Below, piece by piece: positions 54,205-63,823 of a stretch of 64,000 bases of DNA. The notes beneath the pieces were generated by a model, which did not search any database, had not been told where the DNA came from, and saw only the letters and a program-made list of their open reading frames with translations. Position numbers and translations under genes: made by a program. The DNA comes from Pseudomonas versuta. GTDB lineage: Bacteria > Pseudomonadota > Gammaproteobacteria > Pseudomonadales > Pseudomonadaceae. Location: assembly GCF_001294575.1 (NCBI RefSeq), contig NZ_CP012676.1:1674001-1738000 (forward strand), read 5' to 3'. Numbering within the stretch: position 1 is the stretch's first letter; the number at the start of each line of letters is the position of its first letter.

Positions 54205-55490
54205 CGGGTTTGCGCGGCATGGGTGGAGGTGCGAATTAAAAGCATGATCGCACCCACCACCGGCAGGCTCACCAGCAGCAAGCCGTAGCGCAACGATTCA
54301 TTGCCAAAGCGCGGCAGCAGTGCATCGCTGAACAAACCGGCGAGCAAAGGCCCGACACCGACCCCCAGCAGTGTCGAAATGATCGTCTGCAAAGCCATTG
54401 CTGTGCCCCGGCGATTGGGCGGCACCAGTTGCGTGACCAGGTTGTAGGACGGCGCCACCCACCACACCACAAAAAAACTGTACAGCGCACACCACAGCAT
54501 GGCGCTGGGGATCGGCACCCCTGCCACCTGCGCCCAGATCGTGTTGGGCCACAATAAATAAGCGAACAGTGCGCTGATCGCGGCCACGTGCCCGATCACC
54601 GGAATGCCCACTTGCCAGTGCGGGTTGCGGGGCGTCAGGTGGTCGCTCAACCAGCCGCTAAATAACGCGCCGATGCCGGCAAAACCGCCACAAATGAACC
54701 CGGCCAACAGTCCGGCATGCTGCAACGACAAGCCATGGGAGCGCACCAGAAAACTGGTGTTCCACATGCCGATTGCATAGGAGCTGAGGGTGCTCAGGCC
54801 GCCGGCCATGATCAGGCAACGGTAAGCGGGCAGGGCCCAGAGCTTGCGGGCTTCGCTGCTCAGGCTTTGCAGGGGATGCGCGGCATGGGCATTGGCCAGG
54901 TCCCAGCGTCCACGGTCCGGATCCTTGGCCACCAGCGCCAGCACCAGTGAAAACAGCAGCGCCGGCATGCCAATCACGATAAACGCCGTGCGCCAGCCAT
55001 AGTGTTCGACCACCCAGGCGCCAAGGCTCAAGCCGATCACCGCCGAGAAAGTCGGTGCGGCGGTGAAGCAACTGATGGCAAACGAACGGCGATGGGGCGG
55101 GTACAAGTCGGCAATGATCGACATCGACGCCGAGGTGGTAGGCGACTCACTCACTGCAACCGCCATGCGTGCCAGGGCCAGCATCCAGAAACTCACGGCC
55201 AGGCCGCAGACCATGGTAGCCACGGCCCAGAGCAGGCACGCCATGGCCAGCAAGCGGGTGCGCGACATGCGATCGGCCAGGCGTCCGGCAGGCAAGCCGA
55301 GCAGGGCGTAGACCCCGGCAAATGCCAGGCCGGAAATCAGCCCCATGGCTGTGTCACTGACACCGAATTCGAGTTTGATCGGTTCAATCATGACCGCCAG
55401 AATCTGCCGGCCGACAAAGTTGTCGGCAAACACCGCAGCCAGCAACAACAGCAAGGCATGGCTGCGCCAGCCGACGTGAGCCTTGGACAT
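54177..55490 (-). CDS. MFS transporter (spinster-like), last gene of the aromatic operon
   Basis: 437 aa, 12 TM, from ATG 55490 (MSKAHVGWRSHALLLLLAAVFADNFVGRQ). AGGGA lies upstream; the open frame to 55556 is ignored. Motifs: LGLPAGRLADRMSRTRLLA after TM2-3 and ESPTTSASMSIIADLYPPHRRS. It likely imports the aromatic substrate or exports an intermediate. The gap to the aldolase gene is 75 bases. Confidence 0.87.
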   Translation of the reverse strand: MSKAHVGWRSHALLLLLAAVFADNFVGRQILAVMIEPIKLEFGVSDTAMGLISGLAFAGVYALLGLPAGRLADRMSRTRLLAMACLLWAVATMVCGLAVSFWMLALARMAVAVSESPTTSASMSIIADLYPPHRRSFAISCFTAAPTFSAVIGLSLGAWVVEHYGWRTAFIVIGMPALLFSLVLALVAKDPDRGRWDLANAHAAHPLQSLSSEARKLWALPAYRCLIMAGGLSTLSSYAIGMWNTSFLVRSHGLSLQHAGLLAGFICGGFAGIGALFSGWLSDHLTPRNPHWQVGIPVIGHVAAISALFAYLLWPNTIWAQVAGVPIPSAMLWCALYSFFVVWWVAPSYNLVTQLVPPNRRGTAMALQTIISTLLGVGVGPLLAGLFSDALLPRFGNESLRYGLLLVSLPVVGAIMLLIRTSTHAAQTRYLHVERAV

Positions 55491-55565
55491 ATTCGTTTCC
55501 CTGTCAGATAAAAATGCCAAAGGCGCTGACACGCAACGCGTCAGCGCCTTTGACAAACCCCTGCG

Positions 55566-56588
55566 TCAGCCGCGTCGGCGAGCCAGGGTCATGGCGGTGT
55601 CTTCGATCATGTCTTCCTGGCCGCCGACCATGCCGCGTCGGCCCATTTCCACCAGAATTTCCCGCGCCGGTACGCCGTACTTCTTCTCGGCGCGCTTGGC
55701 GAACAGCAGGAACGAGCCATAAACACCGGCATAGCCCATGGTCAGGGCATCGCGATCGCTGCGGATCGGGAAGTCCATGATCGGCACTACCAGGTCTTCG
55801 GCCACGTCCTGGATACCGAACACGCTGACCCCGGTTTCAATGCCCATGCGGTCACAGACCGCCACCAGGATTTCCATCGGCGTATTGCCCGCACCAGCGC
55901 CAAGACCTGCGGCGGCCGCATCGATGCGCGTGGCCCCGGCTTCGATCGCGGCGATGGAGTTGGACACCCCCATCGACAAGTTGTGATGCCCGTGAAAACC
56001 GATCTCGGTGTCCGGGTGCAGGGCTTCACGCATCGCCGCAACCCGGGCCTTGATGTCGTGGGGCAGCATGTAGCCCGCGGAGTCGGTGAGGTAAATACAG
56101 TTGGCGCCGTAGCTCTCCATCAACTTGCCTTGCTTGACCAGCCCTTCAGGGCTGTTCATGTGCGCCATCATCAGAAAGCCCACGGTGTCCATACCCAGCT
56201 TGCGGGCATAGGAAATATGCTGCTCGGAGACGTCCGCCTCGGTGCAATGGGTGGCGACCCGAATCGTGTTGACCCCCAGCTCGAAGGCCATTTGCAGGTG
56301 GTCCACGGTACCGATACCCGGCAACAGCAGGGCTGAGACTTTGGCCTGCTTCATCATCGGAATCACGGCCGACAGGTACTGCTCGTCGGTGTGCGCCGGA
56401 AAACCGTAGTTCACAGAGCTGCCGCCCAGGCCATCGCCGTGGGTTACTTCAATCAGGGGTACACCGGCGGCATCCAGACCGCAGGCGATGTCTTTCATTT
56501 GTTGCAGGGAAATCTGGTGACGCTTGGGGTGCATGCCGTCGCGCAGGCACATGTCATGCACGGTGATTTTTTTGCCGCGAAGATCCAT
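55566..56588 (-). CDS. 4-hydroxy-2-oxovalerate aldolase
   Basis: 340 aa (BphI/DmpG/MhpE family). It splits 4-hydroxy-2-oxovalerate into pyruvate and acetaldehyde and channels the aldehyde to the partner dehydrogenase. Visible features: [19 protein letters not shown] (Asp and His of the active site), [15 protein letters not shown] (metal-binding His-x-His), [17 protein letters not shown] 56588 with AAGGAG seven bases upstream. It lies 10 bases after the acetaldehyde dehydrogenase gene. Confidence 0.95.
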   Translation of the reverse strand: MDLRGKKITVHDMCLRDGMHPKRHQISLQQMKDIACGLDAAGVPLIEVTHGDGLGGSSVNYGFPAHTDEQYLSAVIPMMKQAKVSALLLPGIGTVDHLQMAFELGVNTIRVATHCTEADVSEQHISYARKLGMDTVGFLMMAHMNSPEGLVKQGKLMESYGANCIYLTDSAGYMLPHDIKARVAAMREALHPDTEIGFHGHHNLSMGVSNSIAAIEAGATRIDAAAAGLGAGAGNTPMEILVAVCDRMGIETGVSVFGIQDVAEDLVVPIMDFPIRSDRDALTMGYAGVYGSFLLFAKRAEKKYGVPAREILVEMGRRGMVGGQEDMIEDTAMTLARRRG

Positions 56589-56598
56589 GGGTAGCTCC

Positions 56599-57528
56599 TT
56601 AAGCGAGGGCAGATTGAGGGGCAGTGGCCTTGAGTTGCAGCTCGCCCTTGAGGATTTCCTCGGCAAACATCTCAGCCGTACGCGCCGCCGCAGCGGTCAT
56701 GATGTCGAGGTTGCCGGCGTACTTGGGCAGGTAATCGCCCAGGCCTTCGACTTCCATAAAAATCGATACCCGGTTGCCGTCAAAAACCGGACCGTTCACC
56801 AGTTTGTAACCCGGTACGTACTTCTGTACCTCCTGGATCATGTCGGCGATCGCCAGGGTGATCGCAACCTTGTCCGGTGCGGTTTCGGTCAGGCAGTGCA
56901 CGGTGTCACGCATGATCAGCGGCGGCTCGGCCGGGTTGACGATAATGATTGCCTTGCCTTTTTTCGCGCCGCCGACCTGCTCGATGGCACTGGCCGTGGT
57001 GCGGGTGAATTCGTCGATGTTCTTGCGCGTGCCCGGGCCCACCGACTTGGACGCTGCGGTGGCCACGATCTCGGCATAGGCCACGGGTTGCACGCTGGAC
57101 ACCGCGGCTACCAGCGGAATCGTTGCCTGGCCGCCGCAGGTCACCATGTTGACGTTCATCACACCGCGCTTGAGATTGGCCTGCAGGTTGACCGGCGGCA
57201 CGCAATACGGGCCGATGGCGGCAGGCGTCAGGTCAATCATCAGCACTCCCAGCTCATTGAGCTTGCGGCTGTTTTCGGCGTGCACGTAGGCAGAGGTGGC
57301 ATCGAAGGCGATCTGGATATTGTCCGCCAATATATGGGGCAACAGGCCGTCGACCCCGTCACTGGTGGTTTTGAGCCCCAGTTCGCGGGCGCGGGTCAGG
57401 CCTTCTGAAGTGGCATCGATACCGACCATCCACACTGGCTCCAGCACCTCGCTGCGCAGCAATTTGTACAGCAGGTCGGTACCAATGTTGCCCGGCCCGA
57501 TCAGGGCGCATTTAATCTTTTTGCTCAT
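56599..57528 (-). CDS. acetaldehyde dehydrogenase (acylating)
   Basis: 309 aa (DmpF/BphJ/MhpF family). It converts acetaldehyde and CoA to acetyl-CoA with NAD+, in complex with the aldolase. NAD motif [17 protein letters not shown]; catalytic Cys in [27 protein letters not shown] is conserved. ATG 57528 was chosen; the frame opens to 57723 inside the hydratase gene but lacks similarity. It lies between hydratase and aldolase in the standard lower meta-pathway order. Confidence 0.95.
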   Translation of the reverse strand: MSKKIKCALIGPGNIGTDLLYKLLRSEVLEPVWMVGIDATSEGLTRARELGLKTTSDGVDGLLPHILADNIQIAFDATSAYVHAENSRKLNELGVLMIDLTPAAIGPYCVPPVNLQANLKRGVMNVNMVTCGGQATIPLVAAVSSVQPVAYAEIVATAASKSVGPGTRKNIDEFTRTTASAIEQVGGAKKGKAIIIVNPAEPPLIMRDTVHCLTETAPDKVAITLAIADMIQEVQKYVPGYKLVNGPVFDGNRVSIFMEVEGLGDYLPKYAGNLDIMTAAAARTAEMFAEEILKGELQLKATAPQSALA

Positions 57529-57548
57529 GGGAAGGCTCTCGAACGGGT

Positions 57549-58340
57549 TTAGGACACAAAGCGCAGACGTGCAGAACCCAGGCCGCTGAGGGTCAGGCTG
57601 ACCTCGTCGCCGGGTTGCACCGGTACCAGCGGCGCCAGGGCCCCGGACAGAATGATTTCGCCTTTGCGAAACGGAATATCGAACTTGCCCAGGGTGTTGG
57701 CCAGCCAGGCCACGGCGGCACACGGATGACCTTGCACCGCCGAACCGAAGCCGTTACCGGCCGGCTGGCCATTTTTCAGCAAGTGCAACTCGACCTTGGC
57801 CAGGTCCAGTTCACGGGGATCGATGCGTTGCTCGCCGAGGGCAAAAACGCCGCATGACGCATTGTCGGCCACGGTGTCCTGAATGCGGATTTTCCAGTCG
57901 GCGATACGTGAGTCGACGATTTCGAAACACGGCATCACCCATTGGCTGGCGGCCATGACGTCTTCGGCGCTAATGCCGGGGCCGTGCAGGTCCTCGCCGA
58001 GAATAAAGGCGATTTCACCTTCGGCCCGCGGCTGCACCAGCAGCTTGGCGCTAAAGCTGACATCGCTGTTATCGGCGACCTGCATGCGGTTGGTCAAAAA
58101 GCCGAAGTCGGGCTGATGCACATCGAGCATGTCCTGCACGGCGCGGCTGGTAACACCGATCTTTTTGCCGATGACCTGTTCCCCGAGGGCTTCGCGCCGT
58201 TGCAGAAAACGCAATGAAATCTGATACGCCGTCTCCAGCGTCAAGTCGGGATAACGCTGGGTCAGCGGCTGCAGGCTACGGCGTTCAAGCAACGCGTGAA
58301 ACAGCTCATCGCCCAGGGCTTCAATCAACTTGGGGTCCAT
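57549..58340 (-). CDS. 2-keto-4-pentenoate hydratase
   Basis: 263 aa (DmpE/MhpD family) of the fumarylacetoacetate-hydrolase-like fold. It adds water to 2-hydroxypenta-2,4-dienoate. Features: [13 protein letters not shown], the metal-binding region [12 protein letters not shown] and [12 protein letters not shown], and [26 protein letters not shown] 58340 with AGAGAGAG upstream. A REP pair separates it from the upstream SDR gene. Confidence 0.94.
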   Translation of the reverse strand: MDPKLIEALGDELFHALLERRSLQPLTQRYPDLTLETAYQISLRFLQRREALGEQVIGKKIGVTSRAVQDMLDVHQPDFGFLTNRMQVADNSDVSFSAKLLVQPRAEGEIAFILGEDLHGPGISAEDVMAASQWVMPCFEIVDSRIADWKIRIQDTVADNASCGVFALGEQRIDPRELDLAKVELHLLKNGQPAGNGFGSAVQGHPCAAVAWLANTLGKFDIPFRKGEIILSGALAPLVPVQPGDEVSLTLSGLGSARLRFVS

Positions 58341-58376
58341 AAACACTCTCTCTAAAATCCGGACTATATGAGTCAC

Positions 58377-58463
58377 TGTGGGAGCTGGCTTGCCAGCGAT
58401 GGATTGCGCGCGGTCTGACTGCAAAACCCAGTCGTGTGCATCGCTGGCAAGCTCGCTCCCACA
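58377..58463. repeat. inverted REP pair (REPIN-like)
   Basis: TGTGGGAGCTGGCTTGCCAG... (58377-58399) and its near-complement TCGCTGGCAAGCTCGCTCCC... (58441-58463) form a 23-bp inverted repeat with two mismatches and a 41-base loop, inside the operon between SDR and hydratase genes. It may set relative mRNA stability. Confidence 0.75.
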
Positions 58464-58480
58464 CGTTCATGGGTACAGCG

Positions 58481-59254
58481 TCAGCCCGGCCAGACGCTGG
58501 ACTCGGCGCCGCCGTCCACTTCCAGGATTTTGCCGGTTACCCAGCGTGACGCCGGGGTGGCCAGGTACAGTGCGGCGGCCGCAATATCCTCCACCTCGCC
58601 CAGACTCTGCAGCGGGGTGGCCTTGACCATGGCTTCACGCATGGCCACCGGCAGGACGCGGTTCAGGGCGTCGGTCAGAATGGGCCCCGGGGCAATGGCG
58701 TTGACCCGCACCAATGGCGCGAAATCCTGGGCCAGCAGACGGGTCATGTGGCTCAGCGCCGCTTTGGCGGTGCCGTAGGCGCTGAACTGGGTTTGCGCAT
58801 AGCGCGCCGCACCCGAGGTGATATTGATGATGTTGCCCGCGCCGGCAGCACGCATATGGGGCACGCAGAGCTGGCACAAGTGATAAGCCGAAGACACATT
58901 GAAGCGCATGATTTCTTCAAACCGCTCGACGCTCAGGGTCAGCGGATCGTTCGGGCCGGCGCCGCCGGCGTTGTTGACCAGATGCGTGATACGGCCCATG
59001 TGCTCACGTGCCTGCATCACCAGAGCCGTACGCTGCTCGGTGTCATTGACGTCACAACTCATGGCCAGGGCGCGACGGCCCAGCAGACGGATCTCTTGGG
59101 CAACCGCTTCGACATCGTTCAGGGTACGTGCCGCCAGCACCACGTCGGCGCCGGCCTCGGCGTAGGCCAGGGCAATGGCCCGGCCGATTCCGCGGCCACC
59201 GCCGGTAACGATGGCCACACTGCCGGTCAGGTCAAATCTGGAAATAATGCTCAT
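58481..59254 (-). CDS. SDR family oxidoreductase of the aromatic cluster
   Basis: 257 aa: AIVTGGGRGIGRAIALAYAEAG, NNAGGAGPND, Ser in NITSGAARY, YGTAKAA and an ending VDGGAESS. A classical SDR, probably oxidising a side-chain or ring alcohol of the aromatic substrate. AAAGGA precedes ATG 59254, 13 bases after the flavin reductase gene. Confidence 0.9.
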   Translation of the reverse strand: MSIISRFDLTGSVAIVTGGGRGIGRAIALAYAEAGADVVLAARTLNDVEAVAQEIRLLGRRALAMSCDVNDTEQRTALVMQAREHMGRITHLVNNAGGAGPNDPLTLSVERFEEIMRFNVSSAYHLCQLCVPHMRAAGAGNIINITSGAARYAQTQFSAYGTAKAALSHMTRLLAQDFAPLVRVNAIAPGPILTDALNRVLPVAMREAMVKATPLQSLGEVEDIAAAALYLATPASRWVTGKILEVDGGAESSVWPG

Positions 59255-59267
59255 AAATAGTCCTTTA

Positions 59268-60248
59268 TTAGCGAGGGGCCCACAGGTCGGGCAGCCCTGG
59301 GTCGCTGGCGCTGATCAGCCGCTTGAGCAACACCTTCAGCGCCTGGGCATCGCCGGGGCCGAGTTTGGCCGAAACGTTTTCCTCCACCGCCTTGGCCAGG
59401 GCCAGCTGTTGCAAGGAGGCCTCCCGGCCGGTCGCGGTCAGTACATAACGCGGTTCATGGGTGCTGCCCTCCAGTGCCACCAGATTCTGTTTTTCCAGAA
59501 AACGCATGCTGGCAACCGAGACCTCGTGGCCGGTGTAGCTGACGAAGGTGTTGATCTCGTCCAGGCTCATGTTGTCGCGAATGCACAGCACGGAGAGGAT
59601 GAAAAACGCGTGTTCGTCCAGTTGCTGGTTGCTCAGCAGGCGATGCAGCGCGTCCAGTAACTGGTAGTGCGCGCGGCCCAGCAAATAGCCCAACAGGTCC
59701 TCGGTGTAGCTGCACTCGGGCGGCGGCGGGGTGGTAGCCAGGCGCAGTTCACTGCGTGGCTTGCGGGTGGCCAGTGCGTATTGACCGCTCTGGAACGCCA
59801 GCGGTGCGCGGTCGCTGTGATCAAAGGCGAGCACCTCGCCGACAAAAATCACATGGTCGCCGCCTTCATATTGAAAGGCCGTACGGCACTGAAAGCGTGC
59901 GGTGCAATCCTGTAGCAGCGGTGCTTCGCTGATACCGCTGTCGAGTTCGATTTCCGCGAACTTGTTTTCGCCCTGCATGGCAAAGCGTCCGGACAGAGGT
60001 TCCTGTTCGGTCGACAGCACGTGCACGTTCCAGTGTTTGCCCGAGCTGAACACCGGCAGGCTGCGGGCGGACTTGGCCAGGCTCCACAGCACCAGCGGCG
60101 GGTTGAGCGACACCGAGTTGAAGCTGTTGGCGGTGATCCCGATAGGTGAGCCGTCTTCAGCCTGGGTGGTGATGATGGTCACCCCGGTGGTGAAGGTACC
60201 GAGCGCGGTACGGAAAGCCTGGGGATCGAAACTGCTTTGCATTGCCAT
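59268..60248 (-). CDS. flavin reductase with C-terminal MarR-like winged helix
   Basis: 326 aa. Residues ~5-165 are the split-barrel flavin reductase (FRTALGTFTTGVTIITTQ, GITANSFNSVSLNPPLVLWSLAK, GDHVIFVGEVLAF). Residues ~190-300 are a winged helix of MarR type (LLDALHRLLSNQQLDEHAFFILSVL). This two-domain layout is that of the C1 reductase of p-hydroxyphenylacetate 3-hydroxylase from Acinetobacter, where the second domain controls activity by ligand binding. ATG 60248 with GAGG upstream. It is the first gene of the leftward operon and would feed reduced flavin to the monooxygenase starting at 63824. Confidence 0.9.
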   Translation of the reverse strand: MAMQSSFDPQAFRTALGTFTTGVTIITTQAEDGSPIGITANSFNSVSLNPPLVLWSLAKSARSLPVFSSGKHWNVHVLSTEQEPLSGRFAMQGENKFAEIELDSGISEAPLLQDCTARFQCRTAFQYEGGDHVIFVGEVLAFDHSDRAPLAFQSGQYALATRKPRSELRLATTPPPPECSYTEDLLGYLLGRAHYQLLDALHRLLSNQQLDEHAFFILSVLCIRDNMSLDEINTFVSYTGHEVSVASMRFLEKQNLVALEGSTHEPRYVLTATGREASLQQLALAKAVEENVSAKLGPGDAQALKVLLKRLISASDPGLPDLWAPR

Positions 60249-60420
60249 GACGAACCTCATGGATTGAATTTTCGTGCTCGCAGTATTCCTCTCCAGGTGG
60301 GGCGCTACATCGTCTTAATGGACTAACGAATACAGCCGATTATCGTCCGATCGGACGAGGCGTACGGGGCCGTAATTGGCTAGCGTCGGGGCCTTGAAAC
60401 GATGCCAAGAGGACTCATCC

Positions 60421-61857
60421 ATGACGTGCAGCAGTACGGCCCCAGAACAGCTGTCCAGCCTGTTGGCAGCGCAAAAAAAAGCCTTTATCGAGGCGGGCCC
60501 GGTAAGCGTTGAGCAGCGCCGGCAACGGATTCAGCGGGTGATAGAGCTGTTGGTGCGATATCAGCAACCGCTGGTTGAAGCCATGGATGCGGATTTTGGT
60601 GGCAGGCCCCAGGGCTTTTCGTTAATGAATGATGTGCTGGGCTCCCTGGCATCGCTCAAATATGCCCGCGATCATCTGCCGCACTGGGTCGAAGATGAGC
60701 CGCGTCAGGTATTCGCGCCCTATGACCAGCTCGGCGCCAAGGCCTGGGTGATGCATCAGCCCAAGGGCTCGATCGGCATCATGGGCACCTGGAACGCGCC
60801 GCTGTTCACCCTGCTCAGCCCGCTGGCCTGCGTGCTGGCCGCGGGTAACCGGGCCATTCTCAAACCTTCGGAAGTGGTGCCGCTGACCGCCAGTGTGCTG
60901 GCCCGGGCCTTTGGCGAAATGTTCGACCCGCTGGAAGTGGCGGTGGTGCTCGGCGATGCAGACGTGGCCCAGGCGTTTACCGCACAGCCTTTTGACCACC
61001 TGGTCTTCACCGGCAGCACCGCCGTGGCGCGCTCGGTGATGCGCAATGCGGCTGAAAACCTGGTGCCGCTGACCCTTGAGCTCGGCGGTAAATCGCCGGT
61101 CATTATTTCCCGCAGTGCTGATCTGGCCAAGGCTGCATTCAGCATTGCCGTGGCCAAAGCCAACAACGGCGGGCAGATTTGTATCAACCCGGACGTGGTG
61201 TACGTGCCCCGCGAGCAAATGGCTGACTTTATCGGCGCCCTTGGCGCGGCCTACAGCGAGCTGCTGCCGACCGTGGAAGACAATCCGGATGTGGTGTCAG
61301 TGGTTAACGACCGGCACTTGCAGCGCGTTGAAAGCTACGTGCAGGACGCCCGGCAGCGGGGCGCCCGGGTTGAAAGTTTCCCGCGTGCGCTCAAGGCAGC
61401 CCCCCAGTCGCGACGTCGACCGCTACAAGTGGTGATCGACCCGCCGCGTGACAGCCTGATCATGCACGAAGAAATCTTCGGCCCGGCGCTGGTGCTGCTG
61501 CCCTATGAAAAGCTCGACCGGGCCCTGGCGGACATCAACTCACGGGAGCGGCCGCTGGCCTTGTATTACTTTGGCCAGAGCGAAGAAGAGCGCCGGCATG
61601 TGCTGCAGCACACCCTGTCGGGCGGTGTGACCATCAACGACGTGATGATGCACGCGGCCATGCACGACGCACCGTTTGGCGGGATTGGCGCCTCCGGCAT
61701 GGGCCATTATCACGGCCGCGAAGGCTTCCTGGAGTTCAGTCACATGCGCACCGTATTCAAGGCCCCGGCCCATGATCCGCGCCGCGAATGGGGCATGCTG
61801 CCGCCGTATGGCGAGCACTTCCAGGCAACCATGCAGTCGATGGTTACCCCCGACTGA
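60421..61857 (+). CDS. coniferyl-aldehyde-dehydrogenase-type ALDH
   Basis: 478 aa NAD(P)-dependent aldehyde dehydrogenase of the calB-like group. Features: GSIGIMGTWNAPLFTLLSPLACVLAAGN, catalytic Glu in LELGGKSPVI, catalytic Cys in NNGGQICIN, and the C-terminal HDAPFGGIGASGMGHYHGREGF. It would oxidise an aromatic aldehyde to the acid. GAGG precedes ATG 60421; the frame opens at 60376. It is divergent from the flavin reductase gene (172-base gap) and heads a rightward set with amidase and monooxygenase. Confidence 0.9.
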   Translation: MTCSSTAPEQLSSLLAAQKKAFIEAGPVSVEQRRQRIQRVIELLVRYQQPLVEAMDADFGGRPQGFSLMNDVLGSLASLKYARDHLPHWVEDEPRQVFAPYDQLGAKAWVMHQPKGSIGIMGTWNAPLFTLLSPLACVLAAGNRAILKPSEVVPLTASVLARAFGEMFDPLEVAVVLGDADVAQAFTAQPFDHLVFTGSTAVARSVMRNAAENLVPLTLELGGKSPVIISRSADLAKAAFSIAVAKANNGGQICINPDVVYVPREQMADFIGALGAAYSELLPTVEDNPDVVSVVNDRHLQRVESYVQDARQRGARVESFPRALKAAPQSRRRPLQVVIDPPRDSLIMHEEIFGPALVLLPYEKLDRALADINSRERPLALYYFGQSEEERRHVLQHTLSGGVTINDVMMHAAMHDAPFGGIGASGMGHYHGREGFLEFSHMRTVFKAPAHDPRREWGMLPPYGEHFQATMQSMVTPD

Positions 61858-61874
61858 TCCCCCCAGAAGAACCC

Positions 61875-61925
61875 TGCAGGCGCGAGCTTGCTCGCGATGC
61901 CGCCGGCCCCGGTGATGCTGTCGCG
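61875..61925. repeat. REP-like element
   Basis: GCGCGAGCTTGCTCGCGATG (about 61880-61899) followed by CTGTCGCGAGA (61919-61928) resembles a partial REP pair between the ALDH and amidase genes. Confidence 0.55.
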
Positions 61926-61975
61926 AGAAAAGCTCACGTCTGCCCATAAAACAAGAAGTGATCCGGAGATAAATT

Positions 61976-63550
61976 TTGCCAATTCCTGCCGCTACACCCG
62001 AAGACAGCCAGACCCCTGAAGGCTGGCAGCGCCGCCACGTACTCAAGGCGGCAGCCCTGGCTGCCGGCGCCGGGTTGCTCGGGCGCTATGCCAGCGCTGC
62101 GGGCTCAAGTGCCGTATCGCCCAGCGAATACCTGGCGCTGGACGCCACCGACATGGCCCGAGCCGTGCAAAAGGGCGAGCTGACCCCCGAGCATCTGCTG
62201 GCTGCGGCCATGGCCCGTTGTGATGCGGTCAACCCCAAGGTCAATGCGGTCAACATGCGTCATGACGAATACGCCCAGGCGCTGCTCAAGACGCGACGCG
62301 CAGCAGGGGCATCCACCACGGGTGCGCTGGCCGGTGTGCCCATCCTGCTCAAGGACCTCAACACCTACCTTGAAGGTACCCGCACCACCAATGGTTGCCG
62401 CTTGTTCAAGGATGCACCGCCGGCGCCACAAACCAGCACTCTGATAGCCCGCTACCAAGCGGCTGGCGCCGTGCCGTTCGGCAAAACCGCGTGCCCTGAG
62501 TTCGGCCTGACCACCACCACCGAATCCCTGCTCTGGGGGCAAACCCGCAATCCGTGGAACCTGGCCAGAAGCGCCGGCGGCTCTTCCGGTGGTGCGGCTT
62601 CAGCGGTCGCCGCAGGCATTGTGCCGGTGGCCCATGCCACCGACGGCGGCGGCTCGATTCGTATCCCGGCCTCCTATTGCGGCGTGGTCGGCCTCAAACC
62701 CACCCGTTACCGCACCCCCAGCGGCCCGGGCAAATATGAGGGCTGGTTCGGTGCCAGTGTTGGCAACGTGGTGTCGCGCAACATCCGCGACATGGCGTTG
62801 TTTCTGGATGTCGGCCAGGGTCATGAGCAAGGCAGTCCGTACTGGGCAAAACCGCTGGTACGCCCTTATATCGAAGAGCTGGGCACCGCTGCGGGGCGCC
62901 TGCGTATTGGCCTGGTGCGAGACTCGCTGACCAGTTCGCCGCTGGACCCGGCCGTTGCAAAAGTGCTGGACGACACGGCCAGACGTCTGAGCGCGATGGG
63001 GCACAACGTTGAAGAACTGCGTTTGAACATCGACCCTCGGCAGTTGTTCGGCGCCCATGGTTCAGTGATTGGCGATGCCTTGCTGACCCTGGTCCACGAC
63101 CGTGAACAGGCGCTGGGCCGAGCTGCCACTGCCGATGACTTCGAGCGCATCACCCAAGTGGTTCTGGACAATGGCAAGAAAGTCACGGGTGAAGGCCTGT
63201 ACCGCGCGCGCCAGTCGTTTGAAAGCATTGGCGGTTACATGGAACAGCAGTTCGACACCTTTGACGTCATCCTGTCGCCGGTCACTGCCAACGTCACACC
63301 GCAGCTGGGGTTACTGAGCCTGAACCAGCCATGGGACAGCTACGCCCACAACGCCATGGGCAGCGCAGCCTTTACCGTACTGGCCAACGTCAGCGGGCAA
63401 CCGGCGATCTCGTTGCCGGTGGGAATGAGCGAAAACGGCTTACCGATCGGCATGATGTTTACCGGGCCATTGGGCGGGGAAGACGTACTGCTGCGCCTGA
63501 GTGCGCAAATCGAGCAAGACCGGCCGTGGGCGAAATTACCGACCGTTTGA
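61976..63550 (+). CDS. amidase (amidase-signature family) with Tat signal
   Basis: 524 aa hydrolase of C-N amide bonds. The start is TTG 61976 with GGAG upstream. The N-terminus has a twin-arginine motif (WQRRHVLKAAALAAGAGLLG), so export to the periplasm is predicted. The Ser-cisSer-Lys triad is visible: Lys in PILLKDLN, cis-Ser in SAGGSSGGAAS and nucleophile Ser in DGGGSIRIPAS. In this context it may release an aromatic amine or acid from an amide before uptake. It follows the ALDH gene by 118 bases. Confidence 0.92.
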   Translation: MPIPAATPEDSQTPEGWQRRHVLKAAALAAGAGLLGRYASAAGSSAVSPSEYLALDATDMARAVQKGELTPEHLLAAAMARCDAVNPKVNAVNMRHDEYAQALLKTRRAAGASTTGALAGVPILLKDLNTYLEGTRTTNGCRLFKDAPPAPQTSTLIARYQAAGAVPFGKTACPEFGLTTTTESLLWGQTRNPWNLARSAGGSSGGAASAVAAGIVPVAHATDGGGSIRIPASYCGVVGLKPTRYRTPSGPGKYEGWFGASVGNVVSRNIRDMALFLDVGQGHEQGSPYWAKPLVRPYIEELGTAAGRLRIGLVRDSLTSSPLDPAVAKVLDDTARRLSAMGHNVEELRLNIDPRQLFGAHGSVIGDALLTLVHDREQALGRAATADDFERITQVVLDNGKKVTGEGLYRARQSFESIGGYMEQQFDTFDVILSPVTANVTPQLGLLSLNQPWDSYAHNAMGSAAFTVLANVSGQPAISLPVGMSENGLPIGMMFTGPLGGEDVLLRLSAQIEQDRPWAKLPTV

Positions 63551-63823
63551 TAACCCATCGCGACGCTTGTCGTCGCTGACGAGCAGCGCGAGGCTGCGAT
63601 CGGCGACGCAATCGTCGTAAATCCAGACACACCCGGTCCAAAGGATTCACGATCGCTGCGCAATCGATCGCAACCTCGCGCTGCTCGTCAGCGAATACGG
63701 GTTTCGTTGGTACAGGCTTTTGCCTAGTCCGCTTTGACGATGATCAGTAGCGCGCCAGGCCGGATTATTCGTCATACAGCGCCCGCGCATTCGCGCAGCG
63801 AGAGACTGACGGAGAACAGACGG
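63551..63823. repeat. long inverted repeat in amidase-monooxygenase gap
   Basis: A 30-bp arm at 63573-63602 (TCGCTGACGAGCAGCGCGAG...) pairs with 63665-63694 with a single mismatch; the 62-base centre is itself partly self-complementary. Repeats based on such palindromes occur as extragenic repeats in Pseudomonas. It forms a strong potential hairpin between the amidase stop and the next start. Confidence 0.7.
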
